64,000 bases of DNA from Emergomyces orientalis (Eukaryota; Ascomycota; Eurotiomycetes; Onygenales; Ajellomycetaceae): NCBI GenBank assembly GCA_002110485.1, contig MOWL01000001.1, positions 2,145,570 through 2,209,569 on the forward strand, given 5' to 3'. Every line of letters starts with the position of its first letter. Within the stretch, counting starts at the first letter, position 1. The notes beneath the pieces were generated by a model. It searched no databases, was not told the origin of the DNA, and saw only the letters and a program-made list of their open reading frames with translations. Position numbers and translations under genes: made by a program. Shown here one piece after another: positions 9,919-20,700 of this stretch.

Positions 9919-10598
9919 GTAAACAATCGGACGGTGAGTACACGGCCACACCTGGCCGTCGCCCTCACGCCGCTTCCCGGACGGGCCTAGCCTACCGTCG
10001 CCGACCCCGCCCATTGGCCACGTCGGCCCTGCCCTCGCCTCTTCGGGTTTGGCGCCCCTCGACCTCGCCGCTTGGAGTTACATCATCAACACATTTTCAA
10101 AAATCTATATAAGATCACTTCTCTTCCCTCTTCGCCCACACACCTTCCATCTTTCCAATTTTCCCTCTCATCTCACTCTTCCCATCCCATCCCCCTTCCC
10201 TCTTCCCCCCTTCTCAGCCTGCCGCACAACAAAAGATATCTGCCGATCTGCCTTGCCGAACCGTTTCGCCATCGCATCCCCATCCATCCCCCCCATCCCC
10301 CCCATCCCCCCCATCCCCCCCATCCCCCCCATCCCTTTCCCTACCTCCCCTGCAGCCCCTCCCCTTCCCCTTTTTTCAACCTTCTTGGAAGGCCATGTAG
10401 ATCTAAAGATCACAATTACACCACTCCCCTTCTTGAGGATAACAGACGCTACCCACCGGATATTTCACTCGCCCACTTTGTGTCTCTCTTGCCCATCGAC
10501 ATCTTCCCTTTCAGTCCTTCTGGTCTGGCTTACCCTGTTACTCCTACAATACATTTCACATTTCCTTCTCTCTTCTCCTCCTCTTTCCGTTTGTTCGG
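9919..10598. other. GC-/pyrimidine-rich region, no gene supported
   Basis: GC-rich host-like DNA follows the LINE. It contains TATATAAG near 10106 followed by a long CT-rich stretch, which resembles a fungal promoter and 5' UTR, and a C-rich microsatellite of 9-bp units (ATCCCCCCC, about five to six copies, 10284-10334). The open frames over it are low-complexity Pro/Ser/Ile strings that I do not accept as genes. Confidence 0.4.
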
Positions 10599-10995
10599 TG
10601 CATGCGCGTTATGCCATTGACCAATGGCAAAAATCCCTCATGTCGGCGGAACCCGAGATTGCATGGATGCAACATCCTGCCTGACAGTGTAGCGGGATCT
10701 GGCTGGACACTGCGGTGCAACGTGGGGAGGGTTGCGCCTGCGATTGCCGGCACTGCCCCGTTATACCGTTGACTTGACCAATGGCGAAAATCCCTCACGA
10801 CGGCGAAACCCGAGATTGCTAGGATCCAGCATCCCACTCGCGGCGTAGCGACACTCGCCTGGACACTGGGACGTGGCATGTGAGGCTTGTTTGTACAATT
10901 ACAGGTGCACGCTCGTTGTGCTCTTGGCCAATGGCAAAAATCCCTCATGCCGGCGAAACCTGAGATTACGTGGACCCGAGGATCCCCCCTTCCCC
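10599..10995. repeat. Three diverged tandem repeats of about 150-157 bp
   Basis: A core of about 60 bases beginning RCCAATGGC and running through AAAATCCCTCA, CGGCG and ACCYGAGATT occurs at 10619, 10776 and 10926 (spacings 157 and 150). Preceding words (CGTTATGCC, CGTTATACC, CGTTGTGCT) and following words (TAGCG...TGGACACTG) also align. Each copy carries a CCAAT box and copies have diverged by substitution. Function unknown. Confidence 0.75.
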
Positions 10996-10999
10996 TCCC

Positions 11000-11680
11000 T
11001 TACAAAGTAGCGAGATTACGAGGAACATGATAGAATGCTACTAGATCGTGTGGGAGGGTGTGGGCGCAAAATGCCGCCTTCGCTGAGCCTCCAGCTGGCA
11101 TCAATGATTGTATTGGCTGCACTGAAGTGTTGGCCCTGGAATCCTTGTACTCAAGCACGGTATTCCGTCCTCGCATTGTGTGCCACGCCCAGGCCCACGA
11201 CTCTGTTGATTGGCGAGGGACGTCGGCAGATTTGACGCTGAGCTGTTTGCAGCTGAGGGGCCGGGGAGCCGGGGGCGCGCAGTGATCGTGCGACGGTGCG
11301 ACGGGGCCTCCTGCATGATCCAACGGCGTCGGCGCCCAGCGCATTGTGCCTGATATTCCGTACTTTATTCGTCGACGATCCTTCCCCCCCATGGCCAATT
11401 TGCGTTCATCCTCTTGGATTACGCAGGCTTGTCTGGCTCGTTTCCGGGTGTGTGGTCGACGGTGAACTTTCAATGATCCTTATCTCAAGGCCTGATCAAG
11501 AGTGTGGTCCGGAGGAACCCTGGCTCGAACGTTACATTCATGTGTTGCATGGCAATCGATCACCGTTTTGCAGCTGGTTCCCGGTGTTAAGAGAAGGCGA
11601 GGTGTTTTCTGAAGATGCTGGAGTCTATCAATGAGGCTTTCCTGAACTCTGGACACTCCGCCGATGGAGGAGCTTTTCCA
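11000..11680. other. Intergenic stretch without recognisable gene
   Basis: Several overlapping open frames on both strands are present because of high GC, but none has a recognisable domain, splice pattern or start context. The right end is the upstream region of the chromodomain gene. Confidence 0.35.
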
Positions 11681-11687
11681 GTTTGTC

Positions 11688-11694
11688 TATAAAA
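11688..11694 (+). promoter_or_regulatory. TATA box of the chromodomain gene
   Basis: TATAAAA about 90 bases upstream of the chosen ATG at 11779. Position and sequence fit a core promoter element; this supports starting the gene at 11779 rather than at an upstream in-frame codon. Confidence 0.5.
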
Positions 11695-11778
11695 GCGCTG
11701 GATTTTCCCCTCCCAAAAGCACCCATCGCAGAACGAGAATCAAGGCGTCCCCGAAACCCAAAATCAGAGAGCAAAGCC

Positions 11779-12966
11779 ATGGCCGCAGTCACCATGGACA
11801 ACATCCAATTCTATCAACCTCCAAATCCCACAAGTGCAACTGAGTTGCACAGCCTGGAACTCCCCACACTCTCCACATTCCCTAAATCCCCAGCACATAG
11901 ACTCAATCGCACCAGCAACACTTTCACTCCCCTATTATGTCCCTCGCAGCAGCTCAAATACCCTTTGCCTCCCTGCTTGCTTCTCTCTGTTACCTCTCCC
12001 ATCTCTTCTCTCCCTGCAGCCCAACGGCCCCAGCCACCCGAAACTCCAGAAAATGACTTTGACAGGATTTTGGAGGAGATCTCGTCGGACGACGGGGGAA
12101 AACCACTCGGCGGGAACCGCAGGAATGCCGACGAGCGCCCCACCATCCCCTCCAGGTCGACGAGCGGTTTTGCCAGCGACCGCTTTGGTATGCCTGTCGA
12201 GGCGGATACAGCTGTGGAAAGTGCCACTGAAGCCGGCCTTCACATATGCCGGTCGGGTGGAAGTAGAGGTCCGTCTCTTGACTCGCTCACGATACATTTT
12301 TTCGATCCGCTAACCTCGGCCCTATTTCAGATGGCCCCATTGTGGTAGATGGTTCGACGGAGATAGGCCACGCTGGTGAACCCACAAGCGAGTCTGCAGG
12401 TGGACAGACTTCCCCGCCACCGCTGCCTGCCTGCCAGGCGCCCACCGATCAAGGTGACAAACTAGACGGGATGGTGGATGATGGTGGAGCCCCATCGACT
12501 CCCCGAGAAGTTCCAGGTCAGCTTTCCACCAGCTTCAATTACTGTTCCGTGTTCTCTCGCTGATCTTCTACATGCAGAAACTCCTCCCCCTCTTACCATG
12601 GACGATGTGGGCACCTCCGCCCGTGCACCCCACGACAGCGTTTCTCCACATCCAAGGGGTCGGCCTCAAATCTCGGTTGCCCACGCCGGTGCGACACAGG
12701 AGGAGTGGCTGGTCAAAAGGATACTGGATTCCCGGATCCGCATGCGGGAGGGCAAGCCACTCCTGGAGTACCGTGTCGCATGGCGGCCTACTTGGCAGCC
12801 GCGGAGCGATCTGATCCCGGGCTGCGAGGAGCTGGTCAAAAAATTCCATGCAGAGTGGAAAGACAAGCGGCCTTCACTGACTACTCTAGCGGGCCACATG
12901 CGTTTTAAGCAGAAAAGGAGATTGTGCAGAGACAGTGAACGCAAGATTGTAAAGACAATTGGCTAG
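11779..12966 (+). CDS. Chromodomain-containing protein, three exons
   Basis: Exons 11779-12268, 12331-12516 and 12578-12966 give 354 residues; introns of 62 and 61 bp end in CAG, the first with a CTAAC branch site. The ATG is in a strong gccATGg context. The N-terminal two thirds are Pro/Ser-rich with an acidic DRILEEISSDDGG motif. The C-terminal part (about 271-325) reads EEWLVKRILDSRIRM then LLEYRVAWRPTWQP and CEELVKKFHAEW, matching a chromodomain (methyl-lysine reader fold), although the usual KGY-D loop before TW is shortened. Such proteins are often derived from or associated with retroelements. A deletion copy lies at 61594-62045. Exact role unknown. Confidence 0.7.
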
Positions 12967-13450
12967 AATCTTCACCTGTGTAACATGTTAAATATCAATT
13001 TTGGCTCTGATTTGTTCTGTACTTTGCCTGTCTTGATTTTTGCCTCATTTGCTTCGGTTCCCCTTGTTTGATCTTTGTTTGCTTAGCATATTTGATTCCA
13101 GCCCACGAGTTCCATTGATATCGCCTATCACCTTCTAGCCCAAAGATCTATCTTGCCTACGCTCATGGTATGGTATTTTCTTTGTGTGTGTTTCTTTGTT
13201 TATGTCCTGTTTGTTCTTCCCCCCTCATTTCTTTGTCTCTCACTTCATTTTTCTTTGAATCATTTTAATCCGCATATTTTGTCTAGCTCTGGAGAGGAGT
13301 ATAAGAACCTCCCCAGTTCTGAATATCTAAATTTATATTTCTAAACCATAATAAATCATACTCCACAAATCAACTGGAAATTTGCGCCTCAACAGAACCT
13401 TGTAGCTATCTAGAAATCCGTCTGGCTTATAACAGGGGGCATCTGCCGCA
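12967..13450. other. Intergenic, nothing recognised
   Basis: T-rich downstream region of the chromodomain gene. I see no gene or repeat here. Confidence 0.4.
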
Positions 13451-13663
13451 ATGCTGAATGTGAACTATGACAAGCAAAGACCTTCAGTAATCTCCTTCTC
13501 AAATATCAAGGGCGGCAACAATACATCTCCGCAAGATGAAATCATGGAGATCCATAGCCAGATGCTTGAAATGATTGAAATATTGAAGCAAATGTCTGTG
13601 ATACTCGAGACAATAGAAACACAGAGTAAAGAACAATATGATGCAGATCTACCATCTCTGTGA
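13451..13663 (+). CDS. Small hypothetical ORF, coiled-coil-like
   Basis: A 70-residue frame starting at ATG 13451, with a predicted helical segment (EIMEIHSQMLEMIEILKQM). No family recognised. Composition is protein-like and it is isolated between two larger loci, so it could be a real small gene, an exon or a relic. The flanking 13664-14118 shows nothing else. Confidence 0.3.
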   Translation: MLNVNYDKQRPSVISFSNIKGGNNTSPQDEIMEIHSQMLEMIEILKQMSVILETIETQSKEQYDADLPSL

Positions 13664-14118
13664 TAGAAGATCAGAATGCAGCGCATAATATTTGAGTGCC
13701 GGTAAGCATTATTTCTATATTCAGTGGGCTTTATTGCTGACCGTTCAGCAAGGTACGTCGAGAATGAATACAATGAATGAAAGGAAAGGGAATCAGATAA
13801 TTGAACAGTCCTTGTGGGTTCATACCTTGCTGCAGTTGTTACCCTACCGCGTACATCTGCGAATCGAAACGAACTACCCCCCTGTGGTGCTCATTGAATA
13901 TAGGCCATAAGGTTGCTTCTCGGTGGGAGTTCACTATTGTGCCGGCATTTTCTCATAATGTGCAATGAAAAGCTTCTGGAAACCAACAATATCTTTGAGC
14001 TGCGGCCACTTCTAGATATTTAGTGTTCAAACTTATTGACTGCAGGTGTAATGAATAGCAATGTTTTCACTTCTCCAGGAGACATAGAATATATGCATTG
14101 AGCAGGCCTATATTCATT

Positions 14119-16572
14119 CTATTCGGTTTCGATCAGAGCTATCGTATCATCATACGCCTTAATAATAGGATCATATAACCTTTGTGGGTCTTGCGGCGTT
14201 CCAACAATAAGTCCTTCCTTCCTGTAAGGAAACAGTACGCCTCGTATGGTTCTGCAAAGATGTTTGGCGCACTCGAAGTCCGGCGGAAACTCCTGCAAAA
14301 GGTATTCAAATCCGCCAGTTTCCATGTTACCTCGTTTATAAATTGCAATTTTCTTATAAGTTCCAGTATACCATTCTCTCAGCATGCTGTCTTTGGGCTG
14401 GTCCTGTCCCTGTCTCTGTAGCTCATTTGATTTTTCCCAACCATGACGGGCACATTGCCAGATAAGCACGTAGAAAAAAGACTCGAGGTCATGCCAATAG
14501 GTATGGTCAATATTAAGTAGCACCTCGATCGCCATGAACTCCATCATGCCAGTCTGGTGCCGCGCGCCACTTCGCCTGCTTCCAACTTCTTTGGCAAGAT
14601 CCAGATCGATCAGCATGCCCGAGTGACCATCTGTCTTATCTGGATTGGTGATGATTATGTTGTTCTCCGAAATATCCTGATGAAGGATGTTCCCATCCAG
14701 GTAAAGAGACCGATGCGCCTTTATTGCATCACAAAGCGCCTTGAGCAGCTCCAGTGGCGATTCGTACTTGTAGATCGGCCGGCCAGCGGGCGATATCACT
14801 AGACAGCGGAGGACACGGTTGTCGTACGGTTCCTCGCCATTTCGGTCGAAGAGGCTTGGCTTGTGCGCTGACTGAAAGGAGAAAGCTAGTTCATGCTCCT
14901 GTTGAGTGTCCCTCGATGGTTGATTGATGGAACGCGATTGTTTGGATGTCTGTATCCCCTTGTCCGGGGATCTGCGCTTCCTGGACGACGATTTTCGACG
15001 GATATCTAAGGGACAGGGCTCGGTGAGTGGCTGAGATTGATGAAGCGAGGAGGCTGTGCTGGGGGGGGCGCTTTTGAAGTCGTGACGTTTGTTGTCGAAG
15101 GTCAGGCCGCAGCGCATGTCGGAGATACTAGTGATGGCACCATGGCCAATGATCTTGGCGACCCCTTGGACATTTCTTTGACCCGCTAGCTCGAGGAGTT
15201 CCGCCTCTGGCCGCCGCTTGTCCGACACCCACGAGAATTTGGCAACGCCCTCCACTTGTCCATTGTTTGCGAGAAAACATGTGGTTCCACAACACACAAT
15301 GGCACACTGACAGGAAAGCATTTCACCCAGCTGCACCTTCTTTCCCTCTGAGTTCCCAGGCCCTTTGATGATTATTGATTTGTTGCCGCCTTCATCTCTA
15401 GCAATAAAGGTGTCCAGTCCCAGCTCCTCGTCGCTCATCATGGTGTAGCCCACAAGCACCTGAAAGAACTGTCTCAAGTCCGCGTAGACGTCGATGATGC
15501 CCGAGCTGTAGGGGCCCGAGCGGTCGAACACCCACGCCTCCATCTTGGTCCCGCAGACGGCAAATGCGTGGACGAACTGCTGGGTGGGCTGCGCAGCAAA
15601 GACCTCGCGCACGCAGCGGCCGATCTGCAGCAGTGTGGCTTTGGTCCTGATCTCCTCCTTAGGTTTTTTGAGCACGCCAACCACCAGAATGTCTCTCCAG
15701 TCATGTTTGTTTTGTGAGATGCTCCCACCCTTAGCTCACAAAAGAAGATTGACTTGCCGTTCCGCCTTCAAACCAGTAAGATCCGCTTTGCTTGCCGTGG
15801 AGTAGTAGGTGCTGCATGATTCCAAGAGAAGGTCTTCTTGAAGACAAAACCACCAGGTGAGGACATTGTCCTGTGTAGGAGGATCAGGAAACTGGGCCCA
15901 ATTACTGTTGCTGTCTGGGTCCAGCACGCGTTGACAGATGATATCTGCTTTGTCGCTCCAATCCTTCTCCTCAAAGTATTTGTCAAAGAAGCCATCAATG
16001 TCTCAAAATGTGCAGCCATGTATCTCCTTGAAGATTCTCGGATTCACTAACTCACATGTCTGCTCGGAGCCTTTCTGCGATGACGAGGTGGATTTGACCG
16101 GCGTGCCATCAAAAGAGGGCGGGACGCTTGCCGGTGGTGTCGTTCGAGGGATTGTGACAATGAGATTAAATATAGCTTTCCAGATGTCAAGGTTCCATTT
16201 TTCAATGCTCTGGAGATCAATGTCTGGTGGCCTTTGAATGACCAGGCATACCAACAGCTGATACTCATCGTACCTGAAGTTTCCTTTTGCCTTTTGGAGG
16301 CACTCAACTAAATGTGCTAGATCAGATGCCATATTTCCATCACTCATCCGTGAGCGAAGGCTGTAGGCTGCATCCTCTCTCTGTAAAGCAGAGAGGAGTT
16401 TTGAAATCACATTTTAATAGAGTTGGTCAAGGCTCTCATCAGCGCCATCAGAAATTAGATGTGACTTATATATTCTTTCGGCTTCCTGAAGCGCGCCTCG
16501 TAAACGATCGACTGAGTCTGTTAGATGATGGTTCTTGATAATGTTGCGATCTTCTTGTGAAAGTCCCGCCAT
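14119..16572 (-). pseudogene. FunK1-type fungal protein kinase with three in-frame stops
   Basis: From ATG 16572-16570 to the stop at 14119 one frame of 817 codons carries the whole FunK1 architecture: N-terminal helical region, segment DGFFDKYFEEKDW, then the kinase core with HQDISENN (catalytic loop, about 631), LIDLDLAKE (DFG position is DLD) and GMMEFMAIEVL. Three stops interrupt it at 16416-16414 (TAA), about 16005 (TGA) and 15738-15736 (TGA), while frame is kept on both sides of each. A 54-bp GTGAGT...GAG intron (16002-16055) could remove the middle stop in frame, but the removed residues look like conserved family sequence (PRIFKEIHGCT). The simplest reading is a recently inactivated gene. 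Confidence 0.8.
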
Positions 16573-17552
16573 TTTGATGGTATAAAAGACCGTTGAGTTG
16601 GTGTGAGATTAACTAGAAGTTGTAAGAGAAGAAAAATTAGATTGGTATGCTAATATTATGTGATGGGAAGCAAAAATGCAGAATTGTGAGGAAGTTATGA
16701 TGTATGATACCTGCGAGAGAAGATAGCTCGCAGGGAACAGATGCTGATATATATAATCAAAGGGAAGATTATGGTCAAAGGGTTGATCCGGCTTGGCTTT
16801 GGTGCACAACGTGAATGTGGGAATGGATAGAGCCGCCGAGCAAGGAACCAGGTGAAGATTAATCCTATCTGATCGCGACGGAAGGTAATAAGCGCGAACA
16901 TAATATTGAAATCGTATTTTGAGGAGGGCGGCTATTCCCATTTAGGATTAATGTACGCTACCCAACCCGTGTGGGAGATGTTGTGAGAGAGGTATGATGG
17001 CTCACTAAAGGCGTATTAGTAAGCGGGAGAAGATTCAATCTAGCTTATGCTTGGAAAAAGTTCATCGTGGTTCAAAGTTTCGACCGGAAAAACCCTTCGG
17101 CGTGGTTCGAGGTTTGACCCATGGACAGTCTATGAATAAATCAATCAATGTTGCAAGCCATTTTTTGTGAGCAAGCCACGGGGGATACCGGTTTCTGAAG
17201 GGTGAAATGGCTGTAGGCCAATATGTACATTCTAATAACTTGAGGCCAAAAACATGCTACATATTTTGAATTTTTCACCATCAGTGATATACAGAGCGAT
17301 GTCTCCGGGCTTTCCGGACTGAAGAAAAGGATATCTGACAATCTGTGTAGTACGAATGATAATTTGTATCGTGCCGGCAAAACGCCCGTCGATCGATAGA
17401 GGATCTGTTGTAAGGGTTGCAATAATGAACTTCCCCTTCCCCTTCTGTGACTAGTTGATGCGGGCTTTATCCTTGCCCAATCGTCGGTCACATGACGAGG
17501 TGAGTGGATCGCGGAACCACATATGGGATTATTTTATCTTCTCGCTTGAATC
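16573..17552. other. Intergenic with small repeat fragments
   Basis: No gene is supported. 17061-17120 is an inverted relative of the small repeat at 58321-58382, and 17123-17148 matches the 3' end of the LINEs at 53-56 kb. The last bases (17548-17552, GAATC) are the left target duplication of the copia element. Confidence 0.4.
17061..17148. repeat. Dispersed small repeat plus a LINE 3'-tail fragment
   Basis: 17061-17120 aligns in reverse orientation with 58321-58382, sharing CGCCGAAGG-TTTTTCCGG-type words. Directly following, 17123-17148 carries the GGACAGTCTATGAATAAATC-type end with TCAA repeats found at the 3' ends of the LINE fragments near 55010 and 55890. It appears to be a severely 5'-truncated LINE insertion of under 40 bases next to a MITE-like fragment. 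Confidence 0.55.
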
Positions 17553-17654
17553 TGTTAGGTGATACTAGGGCTACCCGGGTCACATGCCCCACACACACAT
17601 ATATATTTTAGCTAGTTAGGTAGTTCAATATGATAGGCTTGATGCACTCTATGA
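17553..17654 (+). repeat. Copia 5' LTR (102 bp)
   Basis: Begins TGTTAGGTGATACTAGGG and ends CACTCTATGA. Unusually short for an LTR, and the end is GA rather than the canonical CA; the boundary is fixed by target duplications here and at the solo LTR. It contains a TATATAT stretch that may act as promoter. Confidence 0.9.
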
Positions 17655-17669
17655 GGTTATGAGGCCCTC
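17655..17669 (+). other. Primer-binding site, initiator tRNA-Met anticodon type
   Basis: GGTTATGAGGCCCTC immediately follows the LTR. Its complement contains CTCATAACC, matching the anticodon-loop region of initiator tRNA-Met. This resembles the copia-type primer, which uses an internal half-tRNA rather than the tRNA 3' end. Confidence 0.6.
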
Positions 17670-17728
17670 TGTTTAATACGCTGCGTTACTGCTATCTATT
17701 TCTCTTATACAGCTAGTTCTTGCCTCTC

Positions 17729-20700
17729 ATGGTGAACTTACGGTCAGGCAACAGTCCTGATCTTACGAGGGAAAATAAGCCGACTAGGCGAGCGGAACGT
17801 ACGCCGGAGAATATTGAAAACGAGCCCTTTCCAACCCCCATTACAGCCCGTAAATTGCCCGCAAGAGCTCCTTCGGAGGGGTCAAGTGCTGATTTCGAAG
17901 ATCCAATGTCGGATATGTCGGATACGGGCTCAGATCGCGATGAACCCACCCAGGAGGCTCAGGTTGAGCATGATGACTCCTTGAGCGCTGAGACCCGGGC
18001 GAGGTTGGAGATTGCGAGGTTGGAGAATGAAACAGCGCGGATTAAGGCTGGTGCTGGTGCGGGGGAGCTCGCAGGCGCCAATATGACGGCTTATTTGAAG
18101 GCCATTAAGGAGTTTCGACTTACAGTTAAGCTTCTTGAAAAGCCAGTTCTGCTGCTGGGCTCCATGAACTATCCCATGTGGAGGGATGAGGTTCTTCTCG
18201 CGGCGAAGGATTCAGAAACAGATGATATTTTGTTAAATAAGGAGCTGGCCCCGCCTGAGGGGGTCAGTGAGGACGTTGCGAAGCTCTGGAGGGAGCGGAA
18301 TAGCTGGCTGCGTAATTATATGTGGTCAGCGATTTCCGCACAGGCTAGAACTCATTTTACTATACCGAAGGAGAATCAATTGTCTGCCTATATGCTGTGG
18401 TCCATAGTAGAGGAGAACTTCGCTGAACGCCGCGTAGTTCGCCGGTTTCGTCTTTTCAATGAGTTCCTGGGTATGACGGCTGAGTCTTGCGGGTCGGATC
18501 GTGCGTTTATTGAGCGTCTCTTAGCCGTACGAACTGAATATAAGCGATTAGATTTTTATATGCCGGATTCCGTCTTCTTTGATCGATTGCTTGCGGGGAT
18601 TCACAGTAGATGGGCCAATCTCATACGAAATAGGATGGATGATATTGAAAAGAGTGGTGAAGATACTCTCCTGGAGGATGATTTTGTGGGTCTATGCCGT
18701 GATATTCTGCTTCGATTGCCCTCTGGCGGCAGTTCCTCTTCTTCAAAGAACACAAAGGCGCCCGTAAATAATGCGAGCAGTATGGATGATGCGGGTGAGA
18801 GCCCTGCTCCATCTGCATCAGGCAGGCCAAAATGCTCACATTGCGGGATTGTGGGCCATAATGAGGAGAGCTGTTGGAAAAAGCACCCAGAGAAGCGTCC
18901 GTCAGGTTATTCTAATGGAAAAAGGCGTGGTGGCACCAAGAAGGATAAGAAGAAGGCCAATAATGAGGATTCTTCCAAGAGCCCCGATGACGGCTCTGCT
19001 CCTGTACACAGTACGGTTGAGAAGGTGTTCCATGCTCGTGAAATCGTCCGTGATGATGATATTGCGGATGAGTGGGTTCTGGACTCGGGGTCTGGCGCTC
19101 ACGCAACACCACGCAAGGAGCTTGTTAAATGCCATTCAATGAGCTCCAATGTTAAATTGAAAATGGCGGATGGGACCATTGTTCCAGCTGCGGCCGTTGG
19201 TACGGTTGAACTGGCGGTTGATGGGGCGGATGTGTGCCTGGAAGGTGTGCGATTTGCCCCCGAATTAGAAGCAAATATCGTGAGCTTTGGCAAATTAGTC
19301 CGCAAGGGCTATACGTTCAAGCAATTGGCATATGGAGAAGCTCACTCGATTATTATGACCTCTCCCGATCGAATGGTCAGCTTCACTGCTGTTTTGAATG
19401 AGAAAGATATCTATGTCATTGAAAAGCCTCCGCAAATCCGAGATTTGATTCAATTCGCCATGCCTAATGGTGATTTTCGGCCCGTAAATGCTGTGGATGA
19501 CTCGCTATTGGCTCTGCCATCAATGAATATAAAACCAGTAGAGCTCACGATGCTGCAATGGCATTTGAAGCTGGGTCATCTTAACCACATGGATATAGCG
19601 AAGATGGCCGCGGATCCGCGCATGGGGATGAGGATTAAAGGCTCCAAGGCTCTGCCTTTTTGTAAAACCTGCGTGCAGGCTAAGATGGCTCGTCCTGCTT
19701 TTGAGCCCATGATTAGAAAAGTGAAGCCTGCTGCACGATTATTTATTGATCTTGCGGGCGGTGGGCGTACCTTATTCAATGAGGATGGCGTTCCCACGTA
19801 TGGGGGGGCTGATTATTGGATGAGTATTACGGACGATGCCACGAGATATCGGTGGGCCATTTTAATGGCCACCAAGGGTGAAGCAACCGCGAAACTACGG
19901 GATTTTATAACAATGATTGAGACCACTGCGCAGCGATGCGTGGGCTCCTTGCACTGGGATGGTGGTGGAGAATTCAAGAGCGATGAATTAAAAGCTTTTT
20001 GTAAACAGCGAGGCATTGCCTATGAGACGACTACGCCATATACCCCACAATCAAATGGTCCAGCGGAACGTGCGAACCGCATAATAATCGAAAGAACTAG
20101 GAGCTTGCTATTCGATAGCGGGCAGCCTAGGGACCTATGGGGTGAGGCCATGCAGGCTGCCGTTATGTTGATCAATATGTCTCCCACCTCTACGAAGCTT
20201 TACGGGTGCAAGGAGGGGTCTCCGCTGACCCCCTTTGAAGCATGGATGGGGGTGCAGCCCACGGCGAATTGGCTGCATAGATGGGGCTGCAAGGTCTACA
20301 AGAAGGATCTGCGAGTTACTAATAAGCTTGCGGATAGAACGGATGGGAAAGAATGGATCTTTGTGGGTTATCAGGGCCTTCATCAAGTTCGCATATGGGA
20401 CCCTGATGCACGCAGGTTGGAGATAGCACGAGATGTGGTTTTTGATGAAGCTCTCGTGGAGGACGTGTCATTCATTAATGCCGCTCTTCCGGCTCCTCAT
20501 GAGCCAAATAACATACCGGATGAGCTCGATGTTTTGAATCCTGCGGATGGATGGCAGCACTGTCTCCTGCGGCGCCTGGCAAGGGAGCGGCCGCACATCA
20601 TGAAGATGCTTGTCAATGGGGATCTGGAGGAGGCCATTGAGCCTACCTATCTTATAAACAGTGATGTTGATCTCCTTAATGAGTCTGACGAGCATGCTAA

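Noticed and set aside
10049..10684. Long Pro/Ser/Ile open frames in the GC-rich region
   Set aside because: They arise from the C-rich microsatellite and CT-rich sequence; two overlapping frames are equally open and none has a domain or splice signals.
15691..15740. A short intron removing the third FunK1 stop
   Set aside because: The only phase-compatible option I found is a 36-nt GC-AG intron that would delete conserved residues; too short for this genome.
16002..16055. A 54-bp intron in the FunK1 locus removing one stop
   Set aside because: Donor GTGAGT is good and frame is kept, but the removed residues look like conserved family sequence and two other stops remain without comparable introns.
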